This document shows, in pieces, positions 26,640 through 34,485 of a DNA stretch of 64,000 nucleotides (position 1 is the stretch's first letter; each line of letters opens with the position of its first letter). The translations under genes were made by a program, and so were the position numbers. Below the pieces are notes generated by a model that was not told the DNA's origin, did not search any database, and saw only the letters and a list, made by a program, of their open reading frames with translations. The stretch is from Paludibacteraceae bacterium (lineage in GTDB: Bacteria; Bacteroidota; Bacteroidia; Bacteroidales; Paludibacteraceae), in NCBI GenBank assembly GCA_017477325.1, contig JAFUWV010000010.1, positions 62,001 through 126,000 of the forward strand, read 5' to 3'.

Positions 26640-27167
26640 TTAGTATTGCGCAGCATCATAAACCTGATCTGCCACTTCGCTGCCACAGAGTTTCTCAATC
26701 AAAGTGAAAGCAAAGTCACTAGTCAAGCCGGGGCCTTTGGCTGTGATCACATTCTTTGATTCTACCACCAAGCCACCTACATAACTCTCACCAAGCGCAG
26801 ATTCAAAACCGGGGTAACATGTAGCCTGCTTGCCCTCCAATATGCCCAACTTTCCGAGTACTGCAGGTGCTGCACAGATTGCCGCAATCATTTTGTCCTC
26901 TTGGTTGTGCTTTTTCAGAAGACTACACAAGTTCTCATGGTCACCCAGCATAACGCCACCGCCAGGCAGAACAAGCATCTCAGCATCTGAGAAATCAGCA
27001 TCTGAGAATAGTTTGTCAGCCAACACTGTGATGCTGTGAGCACCTCTAACTGACAATGTACCGGTCATGCTGATTGTGGTCAGACTAACTCCTGCCCGCC
27101 TAAGCAAATCGATTGTTGTCACAGCTTCTATCTCTTCGAAGCCGTTGTCAAGAAACAAGTAATTCAT
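26640..27167 (-). CDS. DJ-1/PfpI family protein (YajL/ThiJ-like)
   Basis: The 175-residue protein has the DJ-1 family landmarks: NGFEEIEA (Glu for the active site), LVLPGGG, and IAAICAAPAVLGKLGIL with the nucleophile-elbow Cys at about residue 98. These proteins act as chaperone, glyoxalase or deglycase-like enzymes against carbonyl stress; the exact reaction is debated. It is 61 bases downstream of the tonB-like gene on the same strand and may be the last gene of the pdxJ operon. Confidence 0.9.
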   Translation of the reverse strand: MNYLFLDNGFEEIEAVTTIDLLRRAGVSLTTISMTGTLSVRGAHSITVLADKLFSDADFSDAEMLVLPGGGVMLGDHENLCSLLKKHNQEDKMIAAICAAPAVLGKLGILEGKQATCYPGFESALGESYVGGLVVESKNVITAKGPGLTSDFAFTLIEKLCGSEVADQVYDAAQY

Positions 27168-27228
27168 ACAGATTTGAAGATTAGATAATTTGAACGGAGT
27201 CGGTGACTCCTAATTATATTGTGTAGCG

Positions 27229-28038
27229 TTATTTCAGTTTGAACACATAGGTTATTGTACCTATTACATCACCATCCCCCTCCGAGAAAGTGGCTTTACG
27301 TGCAGCATCTTCGGCCGCACGGCGCGTATCTTTGTCAGAAATAGTAGTACCTGAAGTAGCCTTTGCATCTATCACCTTACCTGCGGCATTGACACGTATC
27401 TCCACTACTACCACTCCTTCCTGATTGCTGTTATATGACGGCGAAGCCAGTCTGCCATTCAGGTTTCTTCCTGTCAGACTCCATGAGTTGCCACCGGAGG
27501 TGCCCTTGCCAATAGGATTACCCTTTTGCGAAGATGAGTTATCAGAGCCTCCACCACCGCTGCTGCTACCTGAATTGCCAAACAAAGAACCGAGCTGATT
27601 TGCTTTATCTATCGCTGCCTGCTCTTTGGCCTTTTGCTCTGCAATGGCTTTCTCTTTGGCAATACGTTCTGCCTCAAGGCGGGCCTGCTCCTCTCTCTGT
27701 TTGCGCAAGCGTTCTGCCTCCTCGGCCTTCTTACGTTTCTCTTCTTCTTTCCGCTGTTTCTGAAGAGCAAGAGTCTCTTCGTCATCCTGCGTCATGAGGT
27801 CATTGTTAGAAGGCGAAGACTGCACTGGGGGCGGTGCAACAGTCTGAGTGGGCAACGAGGCGGGTTGCTCTGTCTCCTGGCCTCCTCCTAAGTCGCTATC
27901 TCCGAAACTGACCATTATTCCCTCATCTTCCTGCTCCTCTGGCCGGTCGATATAAACGAACCACAGCAGCAAGAACAGCAAGAGCATTGTCAGCGCCGAA
28001 CCCAATATACCATATATTTTCGACTTGTAATCGCTCAT
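27229..28038 (-). CDS. TonB-like energy transducer
   Basis: The 269-residue protein has a cytoplasmic N-terminus (MSDYKSKIYG), one membrane helix (about 11-30), a Pro/Gln-rich stretch, a long charged helix rich in Lys/Glu/Arg (about 85-145), a Gly/Ser linker and a C-terminal TonB domain with VVVEIRVNAAGKVIDAKATSG. It would span the periplasm and carry energy from ExbBD to TonB-dependent receptors. The charged helix is TolA-like, so it could instead be a TolA relative; the ExbB/ExbD neighbours favour TonB. Its ATG overlaps the exbD stop by four bases. Confidence 0.85.
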   Translation of the reverse strand: MSDYKSKIYGILGSALTMLLLFLLLWFVYIDRPEEQEDEGIMVSFGDSDLGGGQETEQPASLPTQTVAPPPVQSSPSNNDLMTQDDEETLALQKQRKEEEKRKKAEEAERLRKQREEQARLEAERIAKEKAIAEQKAKEQAAIDKANQLGSLFGNSGSSSGGGGSDNSSSQKGNPIGKGTSGGNSWSLTGRNLNGRLASPSYNSNQEGVVVVEIRVNAAGKVIDAKATSGTTISDKDTRRAAEDAARKATFSEGDGDVIGTITYVFKLK

Positions 28039-28445
28039 TGTTTCTTGGTTGCAATCACCACTTTCATCTTATGTTGGTTAGCTATGTCGAGCACTCGCAC
28101 CACTTCTTTGTAAGCAATATCCTGGTCGGCATGCAAAGCTATGTATGCAGTAGAGTCGCCTCCAATTTCCTGAACCAGATACCCCTCAAGGTCTTCTGGT
28201 AATATCTGCACTGCCTTCTGCTTGCCCAATGCCACCGAATAGTTGCCTATCTCATCGATATTTACTTTGGCCACCACGTGTTTAGTATTGGTCTTAGCGC
28301 GAGACTGAGGCAGGTTAATCTTTATATCATTGGGTGACGACATTGTACTTGCCATCACAAAGAAGAGCAACAACAGGAATATGAGGTCGGTCATCGACGA
28401 CATACTAAACGTTGCCTCTACTTTATTTCTTCTTTTCAGTGCCAT
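28035..28445 (-). CDS. exbD: ExbD/TolR biopolymer transport protein
   Basis: The 136-residue protein has the single membrane helix with the conserved Asp (SMTDLIFLLLLFFVMAS, about residues 16-32; Asp19) and a periplasmic domain with NLPQSRA and LHADQDIAYKEVVRVLDIA, hallmarks of ExbD/TolR. It forms the proton channel with ExbB and energises TonB. It overlaps exbB by one base and tonB by four. Confidence 0.93.
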   Translation of the reverse strand: MALKRRNKVEATFSMSSMTDLIFLLLLFFVMASTMSSPNDIKINLPQSRAKTNTKHVVAKVNIDEIGNYSVALGKQKAVQILPEDLEGYLVQEIGGDSTAYIALHADQDIAYKEVVRVLDIANQHKMKVVIATKKQ

Positions 28446-29128
28446 TATGCAGGTTCATTTAGTAAGTCCATAAACTCCATTGTACGACCTTCCAACAGAC
28501 GGACAACAGCATCTATCCGGCTGACGAGATAGTTGTATGCAAACAGCACGAGAATACCTACTATCAGACCACCGATAGTGGTAACCATAGCCTGATACAT
28601 ACCTTCAGAGAGTTGATTAAGCTCTATCACTCCACTTGCACTACCGGCCATATTGTAGAATGTCTCTACCATACCCATCACCGTGCCAAGGAAACCAAGC
28701 ATAGGAGCAATGGCGGCTATGGTAGCAACAATGACGAGGTTCTTCTCCAGATTTGCCACTTCGAGATTACCTACGTTTTCCACTGCAACTTGAACGTCTT
28801 GCATCGGGCGGCCTATACGTGTAATACCTTTCTCTACCATGCGGGCAGATGGAGTATTTGTCTGGCGGCACAGATTGAGTGCAGAGTCTATCTTTCCGTC
28901 ATGTATATAGTCTTTTATCCTATCCATAAAAGACTTATCTTCTTTTTTGGCTTTGTTGATAACCACCAGACGCTCAATAAACAGATAAATGGCTAAAGCG
29001 AGCAATACTGCCAACACTACCATTATCCAACCGCCATAGGCAGCCATGTGAAACAGGTTCATCGGTTCTTGTGTAGTGGCAACTTCTGCTATCTGAGTTG
29101 CCGTTGTGTCAATTGCTTGGAGTAACAT
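28445..29128 (-). CDS. exbB: MotA/TolQ/ExbB proton channel protein
   Basis: The 227-residue protein has three membrane helices (about 28-48, 130-155 and 175-200) and the family motif LGFLGTVMGMVETF followed by GLIVGILVLFAYN. It is the stator subunit of the ExbB-ExbD proton channel. It starts 10 bases after pdxJ, in the conserved pdxJ-exbB-exbD-tonB order of this phylum. Confidence 0.93.
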   Translation of the reverse strand: MLLQAIDTTATQIAEVATTQEPMNLFHMAAYGGWIMVVLAVLLALAIYLFIERLVVINKAKKEDKSFMDRIKDYIHDGKIDSALNLCRQTNTPSARMVEKGITRIGRPMQDVQVAVENVGNLEVANLEKNLVIVATIAAIAPMLGFLGTVMGMVETFYNMAGSASGVIELNQLSEGMYQAMVTTIGGLIVGILVLFAYNYLVSRIDAVVRLLEGRTMEFMDLLNEPA

Positions 29129-29138
29129 AGTTATTTTA

Positions 29139-29861
29139 TTATTTATTTACTATTAATTGTTGTTTATATTGCCGAATAGTCTCTTCTATTCCCAGATAAA
29201 GAGCATCAGATATCAGTGCATGACCTATCGACACTTCGTCCACCCAAGGAAACTGAACTATGAAAGCATGAAGGTTCATGAGATTCAAATCATGCCCTGC
29301 ATTCAGTCCTAACCCAAGGTCACGAGCCGCCTCTGCAGCAGGCCGATACATCTCAAGTGCTGCCTGAGGGGCCACAGCAAAATGTTCTGCATACGGACCC
29401 GTATATAGTTCTACCCTGTCAGCACCCGCTTTCTTGGCATACGCTACCATCTCTGCATCCGGATCTACAAAAACAGACACACGGATACCTTTTCGCTTGA
29501 ACGAGTCTATTATAGGAACAAGATAGTGAAAATGCGCCTTCGTGTCCCAACCGTGGTTCGAAGTTATCTGGTCATGACCGTCAGGCACAAGCGTCACCTG
29601 AGTAGGACACACAGTCTCCACCAATTCCACAAACTGACTGCGAGGATTACCTTCTATATTAAACTCTGTGCGGACAATATCCTTCAGAAGCAACACATCC
29701 TGACGGGTTATATGGCGCTCATCAGGACGAGGATGCACTGTGATACCCTCCGCTCCGAATGACTCACAATCGCTCGCAAAACGCTCTACATCAGGCATAT
29801 TACCGCCGCGGGCATTACGCAGTGTTGCCACCTTGTTGATATTTACACTCAGTCGCGTCAT
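29139..29861 (-). CDS. pdxJ: Pyridoxine 5'-phosphate synthase
   Basis: From ATG 29861 the protein has 240 residues, the usual length; the frame continues upstream into the promoter, so the longer start is rejected. It has MTRLSVNINKVATLRNARGG at the start, HPRPDERHI, TLVPDGHDQITSNHGW, and the C-terminal GLNAGHDLNL and SIGHALISDAL, hallmarks of PdxJ. It condenses 1-deoxy-D-xylulose 5-phosphate and 3-amino-2-oxopropyl phosphate to pyridoxine 5'-phosphate. First gene of the operon with exbBD and tonB, divergent from nadK. Confidence 0.97.
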   Translation of the reverse strand: MTRLSVNINKVATLRNARGGNMPDVERFASDCESFGAEGITVHPRPDERHITRQDVLLLKDIVRTEFNIEGNPRSQFVELVETVCPTQVTLVPDGHDQITSNHGWDTKAHFHYLVPIIDSFKRKGIRVSVFVDPDAEMVAYAKKAGADRVELYTGPYAEHFAVAPQAALEMYRPAAEAARDLGLGLNAGHDLNLMNLHAFIVQFPWVDEVSIGHALISDALYLGIEETIRQYKQQLIVNK

Positions 29862-29872
29862 ATATATCGCTG

Positions 29873-29904
29873 CAAAGATACGAAAAATATCTGATATATG
29901 ACAA
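29873..29904 (-). promoter_or_regulatory. Promoter of the pdxJ-exbB-exbD-tonB operon
   Basis: Minus-strand TATCTTTG (29873-29880) with a TTG -33 element at about 29902-29904, spacing 21. The leader is very short (about 5-10 bases). Confidence 0.6.
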
Positions 29905-29972
29905 TACAACAAGAATATTTTTCTTCAAAACATATCTACTGCGCTACATCTAAACCTTTGAACAAACTAATA

Positions 29973-30004
29973 TTTGCATAATTGAGAAAGAAAGTGTAAC
30001 TTTG
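29973..30004 (+). promoter_or_regulatory. Promoter of nadK
   Basis: TTTG (29973-29976) and TAACTTTG (29997-30004), spacer 20 bases, leader about 14 bases to ATG 30025. Confidence 0.7.
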
Positions 30005-30024
30005 CCGAAAATACTATAAGCCTT

Positions 30025-30873
30025 ATGAAAATAGCTGTATTCGGTAATTGGTATAAGCGAAGTACACTTGACGAAGTCGCTCATATATTGGACTTTATGG
30101 AGAGTCGGGGAGTAAGCGTACTGCTCGCTCAAGAACTGCGCGACGAAATGAATCTGCGCGACAAGTATGCACCTTTCAACTCTGAGACTGAAGACGAGAT
30201 TGACTTCGCTCTCTCCGTCGGAGGTGATGGCACTTTCCTCTACACGGCTTCGGTCATCGGACAAAAGAACATACCTATTCTCGGAATCAACTGTGGCAGA
30301 CTCGGATTCCTTGCCGACGTGCAGACCACAGAAGTTGATTTTATCTGCGACCAACTCGTGCAAAACAACTACACTATTGAGCAACGAAGCCTCCTACGAG
30401 TCACCGCTACCAACGATGCACACATCGAGCAACCGATCGCTCTGAACGAGATTGCTGTCATGAAACAGGAACTCAGCAGCATGATTTCTATCGAAGCACA
30501 AGTTAACGGCGAACTGCTCAACAACTACAAAGCTGACGGACTCGTCGTCTCTACGCCTACAGGCAGTACCGCTTACAACCTGTCCGTAGGAGGACCACTC
30601 ATGGCACCACAGACACGAAGCATCATCGTCTCACCTATCGCCACGCATGCACTCAACGTCAGACCTATTGTCATTCCTGACGATTGGCAGATTGACCTCT
30701 CTATCAAAAGCAGAAGCCACAGCTATCTGCTCTCTGTCGACGGGCGAAGTCTGACTATGAGAGAAGACACCAAACTGCATATAGAGAAAGCACCTTACAC
30801 GGTCAAACTCGTGCAGATCGGAGATAACTCTTTCCTCAATTCACTGCGCCAGAAACTCAACTGGGGAGAATAA
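30025..30873 (+). CDS. nadK: NAD kinase
   Basis: The 282-residue protein has the NAD kinase signatures: SVGGDGTFLYTA (GGDG), GRLGFLADV, NEIAV, and KADGLVVSTPTGSTAYNLSVGGP. It phosphorylates NAD to NADP. It starts the plus-strand run nadK, two outer-membrane proteins, fmt and an HD hydrolase, and is divergent from pdxJ, an arrangement conserved across Bacteroidales. Confidence 0.97.
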   Translation: MKIAVFGNWYKRSTLDEVAHILDFMESRGVSVLLAQELRDEMNLRDKYAPFNSETEDEIDFALSVGGDGTFLYTASVIGQKNIPILGINCGRLGFLADVQTTEVDFICDQLVQNNYTIEQRSLLRVTATNDAHIEQPIALNEIAVMKQELSSMISIEAQVNGELLNNYKADGLVVSTPTGSTAYNLSVGGPLMAPQTRSIIVSPIATHALNVRPIVIPDDWQIDLSIKSRSHSYLLSVDGRSLTMREDTKLHIEKAPYTVKLVQIGDNSFLNSLRQKLNWGE

Positions 30874-30935
30874 CTGACAGACAGAAAAAAGAACAACAAA
30901 CAATCGGCTATTAGCTAACTAAAACTAATCCGAAT

Positions 30936-31619
30936 ATGAAAAAGACTATCATTATCCTTCTGCTGATGCTGACATCGGCAAACATATTCTCGCAACAGTA
31001 TGATGCTACAGCTGAAGACTGGAAACAGCATCGCAACGAAATAACAATAGGTGCTGGCCCACTGGCGCTCAACCCGTATTATCTCGTCACCTGGATTATC
31101 GACGTCGCTGGAGCTATTGGCCACAACAACTACAAGTCGATGAACTCCATGCTGTACGGCAATTACAGCTTCAACTATCACTATCAGACACTGCAGTGGT
31201 TGAAAGTTGGTTTCAAAGCCACTTACGAAGGCAGAGGCAACGACTATTACGAGTACCTCGACAAAGACAAGAAGATTGTCAGCGACGTGAAGTACAGCCA
31301 CATGAGTGTGCACTGGATTAGCCTCATGGGAAGCGTGCAATTCACATATTACAACAAGGGGCTGTGGAAACTTTACTCCGGTGCTGACCTCGGAGTGCTC
31401 GCGTATTTCAGCCAAGAGAAATACTACACCGGAGAAAAAGCTGGCACTACAGAGATGAGAGGACAAACAACTAAAAACGACAAGAACATACCCGTCTTCT
31501 TACCCGCTTTCGATATCACACCCTTCGGATTCACCGTCGGAAAACAGGTCTACGGGATGGCTGAACTTAACATAGGGTTAGACTCGTTCTTCAAAGTGGG
31601 TATTGGCACCAGGTTCTGA
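30936..31619 (+). CDS. Outer-membrane beta-barrel protein, function unknown
   Basis: The 227-residue protein has a signal peptide cleaved near NIFSQQ and a beta-strand pattern with many Tyr, Trp and Phe alternating with polar residues, ending in VGIGTRF with a terminal Phe as needed for outer-membrane insertion. This fits a small 8-10 strand barrel. I do not recognise the family. It is 62 bases after nadK and 13 bases before the next barrel gene, so the two are probably co-expressed and may work together. Confidence 0.7.
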   Translation: MKKTIIILLLMLTSANIFSQQYDATAEDWKQHRNEITIGAGPLALNPYYLVTWIIDVAGAIGHNNYKSMNSMLYGNYSFNYHYQTLQWLKVGFKATYEGRGNDYYEYLDKDKKIVSDVKYSHMSVHWISLMGSVQFTYYNKGLWKLYSGADLGVLAYFSQEKYYTGEKAGTTEMRGQTTKNDKNIPVFLPAFDITPFGFTVGKQVYGMAELNIGLDSFFKVGIGTRF

Positions 31620-31632
31620 CTTCAGGCAAGAG

Positions 31633-32670
31633 TTGAAAAAGACTTTACTCATATTCTCAATGCTGCTGGCAGCTATCGGTTGCACGATTGCACAGTCCAC
31701 TCCTTTCAAAGAAGGAGTCTTTCGATATGCGCCTTACGGACACTCGCTGCTCAGCGACGTACACCCCTACTTCGTACGCCTCGACATTGGCGGAATCACC
31801 AATCACAACGAGTGGGACTGGGGGCAGACAGGCAAGCAGTGGCGGGTCAACACTTTCGCCGTATTCGGGTTTCAACTGCCTATGTGGAGAGGTAACATCG
31901 TGAGCGAGCAGTATGCACTCAGCCTCACATGGCCTATGTCTGCCACTCTCTGGCTCGACCTCTTTGAGCACACTACCGCACCCGTGGTCAATGCCGACTG
32001 GCGCATCGCACTGCCAGTCTGGACGTTCATGCATCGCACCGGACTCGGCTTCCTGGAAAACTACTCCGTCAGCTTCGCACCGTTCAAGCACGAGAGTACT
32101 CACATAGGAGACGAGATCGTACTGCAGCATGTGGACCAGGAGTACCCGCTGCGAAGAGTCAACGTAAGCTATAACTACTCCGAATATGTCTTCACCGTCA
32201 ACGAAGCGGAAGATTTTCGCAGGCAATGTCACACACTGAGGCTCGGACTCATGCTGCTCTGGGCACCCAAACAAGGGTGGTACTTTATTCATGAGACCGA
32301 CGGAGATGCAACGCTGGCACAACCGCGTGTCTCGCCGTGGGAGCTATATCTGCAGTACCAGTATCAGTCCGACACCTCAAAACACGGCTTTCAGGCTGTT
32401 GTGTCGGCCGAGATAAGAAACCGTGCACTATACGGCTACCCCGTCTTCAATTGGACTCAAGCTGAAGGGCTTAAATATGACATGCAGCCGGAGAGACGTG
32501 TGTTCACCTACAATGTGTTCGCTGGGGTGAGATGGTGCAACCCTAAATACGACGGATATTTCTCACGATTCTCACTCGGAATCAGAGCTTATCACGGAAA
32601 CAACCCATACGGACAATTCCGTAATCACAAAAACTTCAATCACCTCGGAGCATCCATCATCTTCGAATAA
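31633..32670 (+). CDS. Outer-membrane barrel protein resembling DUF1207
   Basis: From TTG 31633 the protein has 345 residues with a signal peptide (KKTLLIFSMLLAAIGCTIA). There is no ATG at a sensible place; an in-frame TTG at 31603 overlaps the previous gene. The body is beta-rich with WLDLFEHTT and FKHESTHIGDEIV, a motif like that of DUF1207 outer-membrane proteins, and ends in NHLGASIIFE. Function is unknown. It starts 13 bases after the preceding barrel gene, and its downstream region holds a GCGCA/TGCGC hairpin before fmt. Confidence 0.6.
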   Translation: MKKTLLIFSMLLAAIGCTIAQSTPFKEGVFRYAPYGHSLLSDVHPYFVRLDIGGITNHNEWDWGQTGKQWRVNTFAVFGFQLPMWRGNIVSEQYALSLTWPMSATLWLDLFEHTTAPVVNADWRIALPVWTFMHRTGLGFLENYSVSFAPFKHESTHIGDEIVLQHVDQEYPLRRVNVSYNYSEYVFTVNEAEDFRRQCHTLRLGLMLLWAPKQGWYFIHETDGDATLAQPRVSPWELYLQYQYQSDTSKHGFQAVVSAEIRNRALYGYPVFNWTQAEGLKYDMQPERRVFTYNVFAGVRWCNPKYDGYFSRFSLGIRAYHGNNPYGQFRNHKNFNHLGASIIFE

Positions 32671-32695
32671 CAACAGCGCAAAATGCGCGTACAAC
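32671..32695 (+). repeat. GCGCA/TGCGC hairpin module (copy 2)
   Basis: CAACAGCGCAAAATGCGCGTA occurs six bases before the fmt ATG at 32702 and matches 1328-1348 except for two loop bases. The hairpin GCGCA-AAA-TGCGC is in the ribosome-binding region of fmt. Confidence 0.75.
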
Positions 32696-32701
32696 ATCAT
32701 C

Positions 32702-33628
32702 ATGCGTATCATTTTCATGGGAACTCCTGACTTTGCTGTCGAGTCGCTCAAAGCATTAGTCGAAAACAAGTATAACGTGGTCGCTGTGGTCACTATGCCC
32801 GACAAACCTGCCGGCAGAGGACATCATCTGCAACAATCACCCGTAAAGCAATATGCACTCAGTGCAGGACTGCCCGTCATGCAACCCGAAAGACTCAAAG
32901 ACGAACAGTTCCTCAACCAACTGCGTTCATACAACGCCGACCTGCAGATTGTCGTAGCCTTCCGCATGCTGCCCGAAGCAGTATGGGCTATGCCGCCTCT
33001 CGGAACATTCAACCTGCACGCTTCACTTCTTCCGCAATACCGCGGAGCAGCACCTGTCAACTGGGCTGTCATCAATGGAGACAAAATAACAGGGGCCACC
33101 ACTTTCCTCCTCAAACACGAAATAGACACCGGAGACATTCTCATGCAACGGACTATGCAGATCAACGACGACGATGACGCCGGCACACTGCACGACAAAC
33201 TCATGGTCATGGGGGCGAAAATGGTCACTGACACCGTCGACCTCATCGCATCGGGTAACTACACACCTCTGCCACAACAGCAGCAAGCTGAACTGCGTCC
33301 GGCACCGAAAATCTTCCGCGAGACATGCGAGATCGACTGGAGCTTGAGCGCACAACGCGTACATGACTTCGTACGAGGACTCTCTCCCTACCCCGCAGCA
33401 TGGACTATGATGCACTTAGCAGGGATGACAGAAATGGTCAAAGTGTTCAAAACAGAAATCACCGGCATCGAACGAAATCAGAAAACCAAACCAGGAGAAA
33501 CACTCATCAACAGCAACGAGAAGACTATACTCGTCGCATGCCAAGACTACTATATCAGACTCAATGAGATACAACGACCCGGAAAAAGACGCATGACAAC
33601 AAAAGAAGCACTAAACGGTATAAGGTAA
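32702..33628 (+). CDS. fmt: Methionyl-tRNA formyltransferase
   Basis: The 308-residue protein has IIFMGTPDFAV at the start, NLHASLLPQYRGAAPVNWAV (Asn, His and the SLLP loop) and TGATTFLLKHEIDTGDIL in the catalytic domain and the C-terminal tRNA-binding domain with RVHDFVRGLSPYPAAW. It formylates the initiator Met-tRNA. Usual length. The HD gene follows by 7 bases. Confidence 0.97.
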   Translation: MRIIFMGTPDFAVESLKALVENKYNVVAVVTMPDKPAGRGHHLQQSPVKQYALSAGLPVMQPERLKDEQFLNQLRSYNADLQIVVAFRMLPEAVWAMPPLGTFNLHASLLPQYRGAAPVNWAVINGDKITGATTFLLKHEIDTGDILMQRTMQINDDDDAGTLHDKLMVMGAKMVTDTVDLIASGNYTPLPQQQQAELRPAPKIFRETCEIDWSLSAQRVHDFVRGLSPYPAAWTMMHLAGMTEMVKVFKTEITGIERNQKTKPGETLINSNEKTILVACQDYYIRLNEIQRPGKRRMTTKEALNGIR

Positions 33629-33635
33629 AGATAAA

Positions 33636-34172
33636 ATGAACCCGCTTGATATAATAGATAAATACTACGCACATACACCCGAACTCAAACAGGTGCTACT
33701 CATCCATTCCGAACAGGTACGCGACCGCGCACTCTCTATCGTCAGCAGACACCCCGAACTCAATGTTGATAAGCAGTTTATCGCTGAGGCAGCTATGCTA
33801 CATGACATAGGTATACTCTTCTGTGACGCACCGAAAATACACTGCCACGGCAACCATAAGTACATAGAACACGGATGGCTCGGAGCCGAACTCCTACGCA
33901 AAGAAGGACTCCCACTGCATGCAGGAGTAGCAGAACGGCATACCGGAGCCGGAATCACACTCGAACAAGTCATTAGAGAACAACTGCCGCTGCCCGAAAA
34001 AGACTACTGCCCCCGGACTACCGAAGAAGAAATAATATGCTATGCCGACAAGTTCTATTCCAAGTCACACCTCGGACAAGAACTGACTCTCGACAAGGTA
34101 AGATACAACATCTGGAGATACGGACACGACTCCGTCAGACGATTCGACAACTGGAGACAAAAGTTCGAGTGA
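33636..34172 (+). CDS. HD-domain phosphohydrolase
   Basis: The 178-residue protein has HSEQVRDRA, MLHDIG (His-Asp at about residues 55-56), EHGWLGAELLRKEG and AERHTGAG, the metal-binding His/Asp ligands of an HD domain, then YADKFYSK and a C-terminal RRFDNWRQ. It is a cytoplasmic metal-dependent phosphohydrolase of the small HDIG class, possibly acting on nucleotides or tRNA ends; the substrate is unknown. It ends the plus-strand run started by nadK. Confidence 0.8.
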   Translation: MNPLDIIDKYYAHTPELKQVLLIHSEQVRDRALSIVSRHPELNVDKQFIAEAAMLHDIGILFCDAPKIHCHGNHKYIEHGWLGAELLRKEGLPLHAGVAERHTGAGITLEQVIREQLPLPEKDYCPRTTEEEIICYADKFYSKSHLGQELTLDKVRYNIWRYGHDSVRRFDNWRQKFE

Positions 34173-34485
34173 CAACCTAAAACTGACAGCCGGCAACGGA
34201 AAGAATGACTGCCGACAGCTGGCAAGCGGACTGCTTACAGAAGACAAACAAACAGTCACAAAATAGCAAAAACATACCATATTTTAAGATTATGCACTTT
34301 TATGCATAAAGCAGAAGATTGCTTACACTTTGCTTAGAGTATGCTTGACGATAGCATATGGAAAAGTGCGTTTTTTTAAGATTCATGCATAATTATGCAG
34401 TGTTTTATGCAGAATTTGCATAAAACACATTTTCACACACACGTAATTGCGTGTCAACGCTGATGCCGCGCCAAGAACGCACGCA
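34173..34485. other. 313-base convergent intergenic region rich in TATGCA palindromes
   Basis: Both flanking genes end here (HD gene on plus, DUF3078 gene on minus). It holds AT-rich DNA with TTATGCACTTTTATGCATAA (34294-34312), repeated TGCTTA words (34320-34350), a perfect palindrome TGCATAATTATGCA (34386-34399), a hairpin with GTGTTTTATGCA/TGCATAAAACAC arms (34400-34428) and a CGCTGATGC/GCATCAGCG hairpin (34458-34491) that includes the DUF3078 stop. I see no protein gene. It could hold terminators for both sides, a small RNA or protein-binding sites. Confidence 0.55.
34400..34428. terminator. Strong inverted repeat, possible terminator or operator
   Basis: GTGTTTTATGCA and TGCATAAAACAC are perfect 12-base arms with the loop GAATT. 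No clean T-run follows on either strand, so a binding site or processing hairpin is as likely as a terminator. Confidence 0.4.

Noticed and set aside
27229..28038. The tonB-like gene as tolA in a Tol-Pal operon
   Set aside because: The helix is TolA-like, but no tolB or pal gene follows and the C-terminal domain fits TonB.
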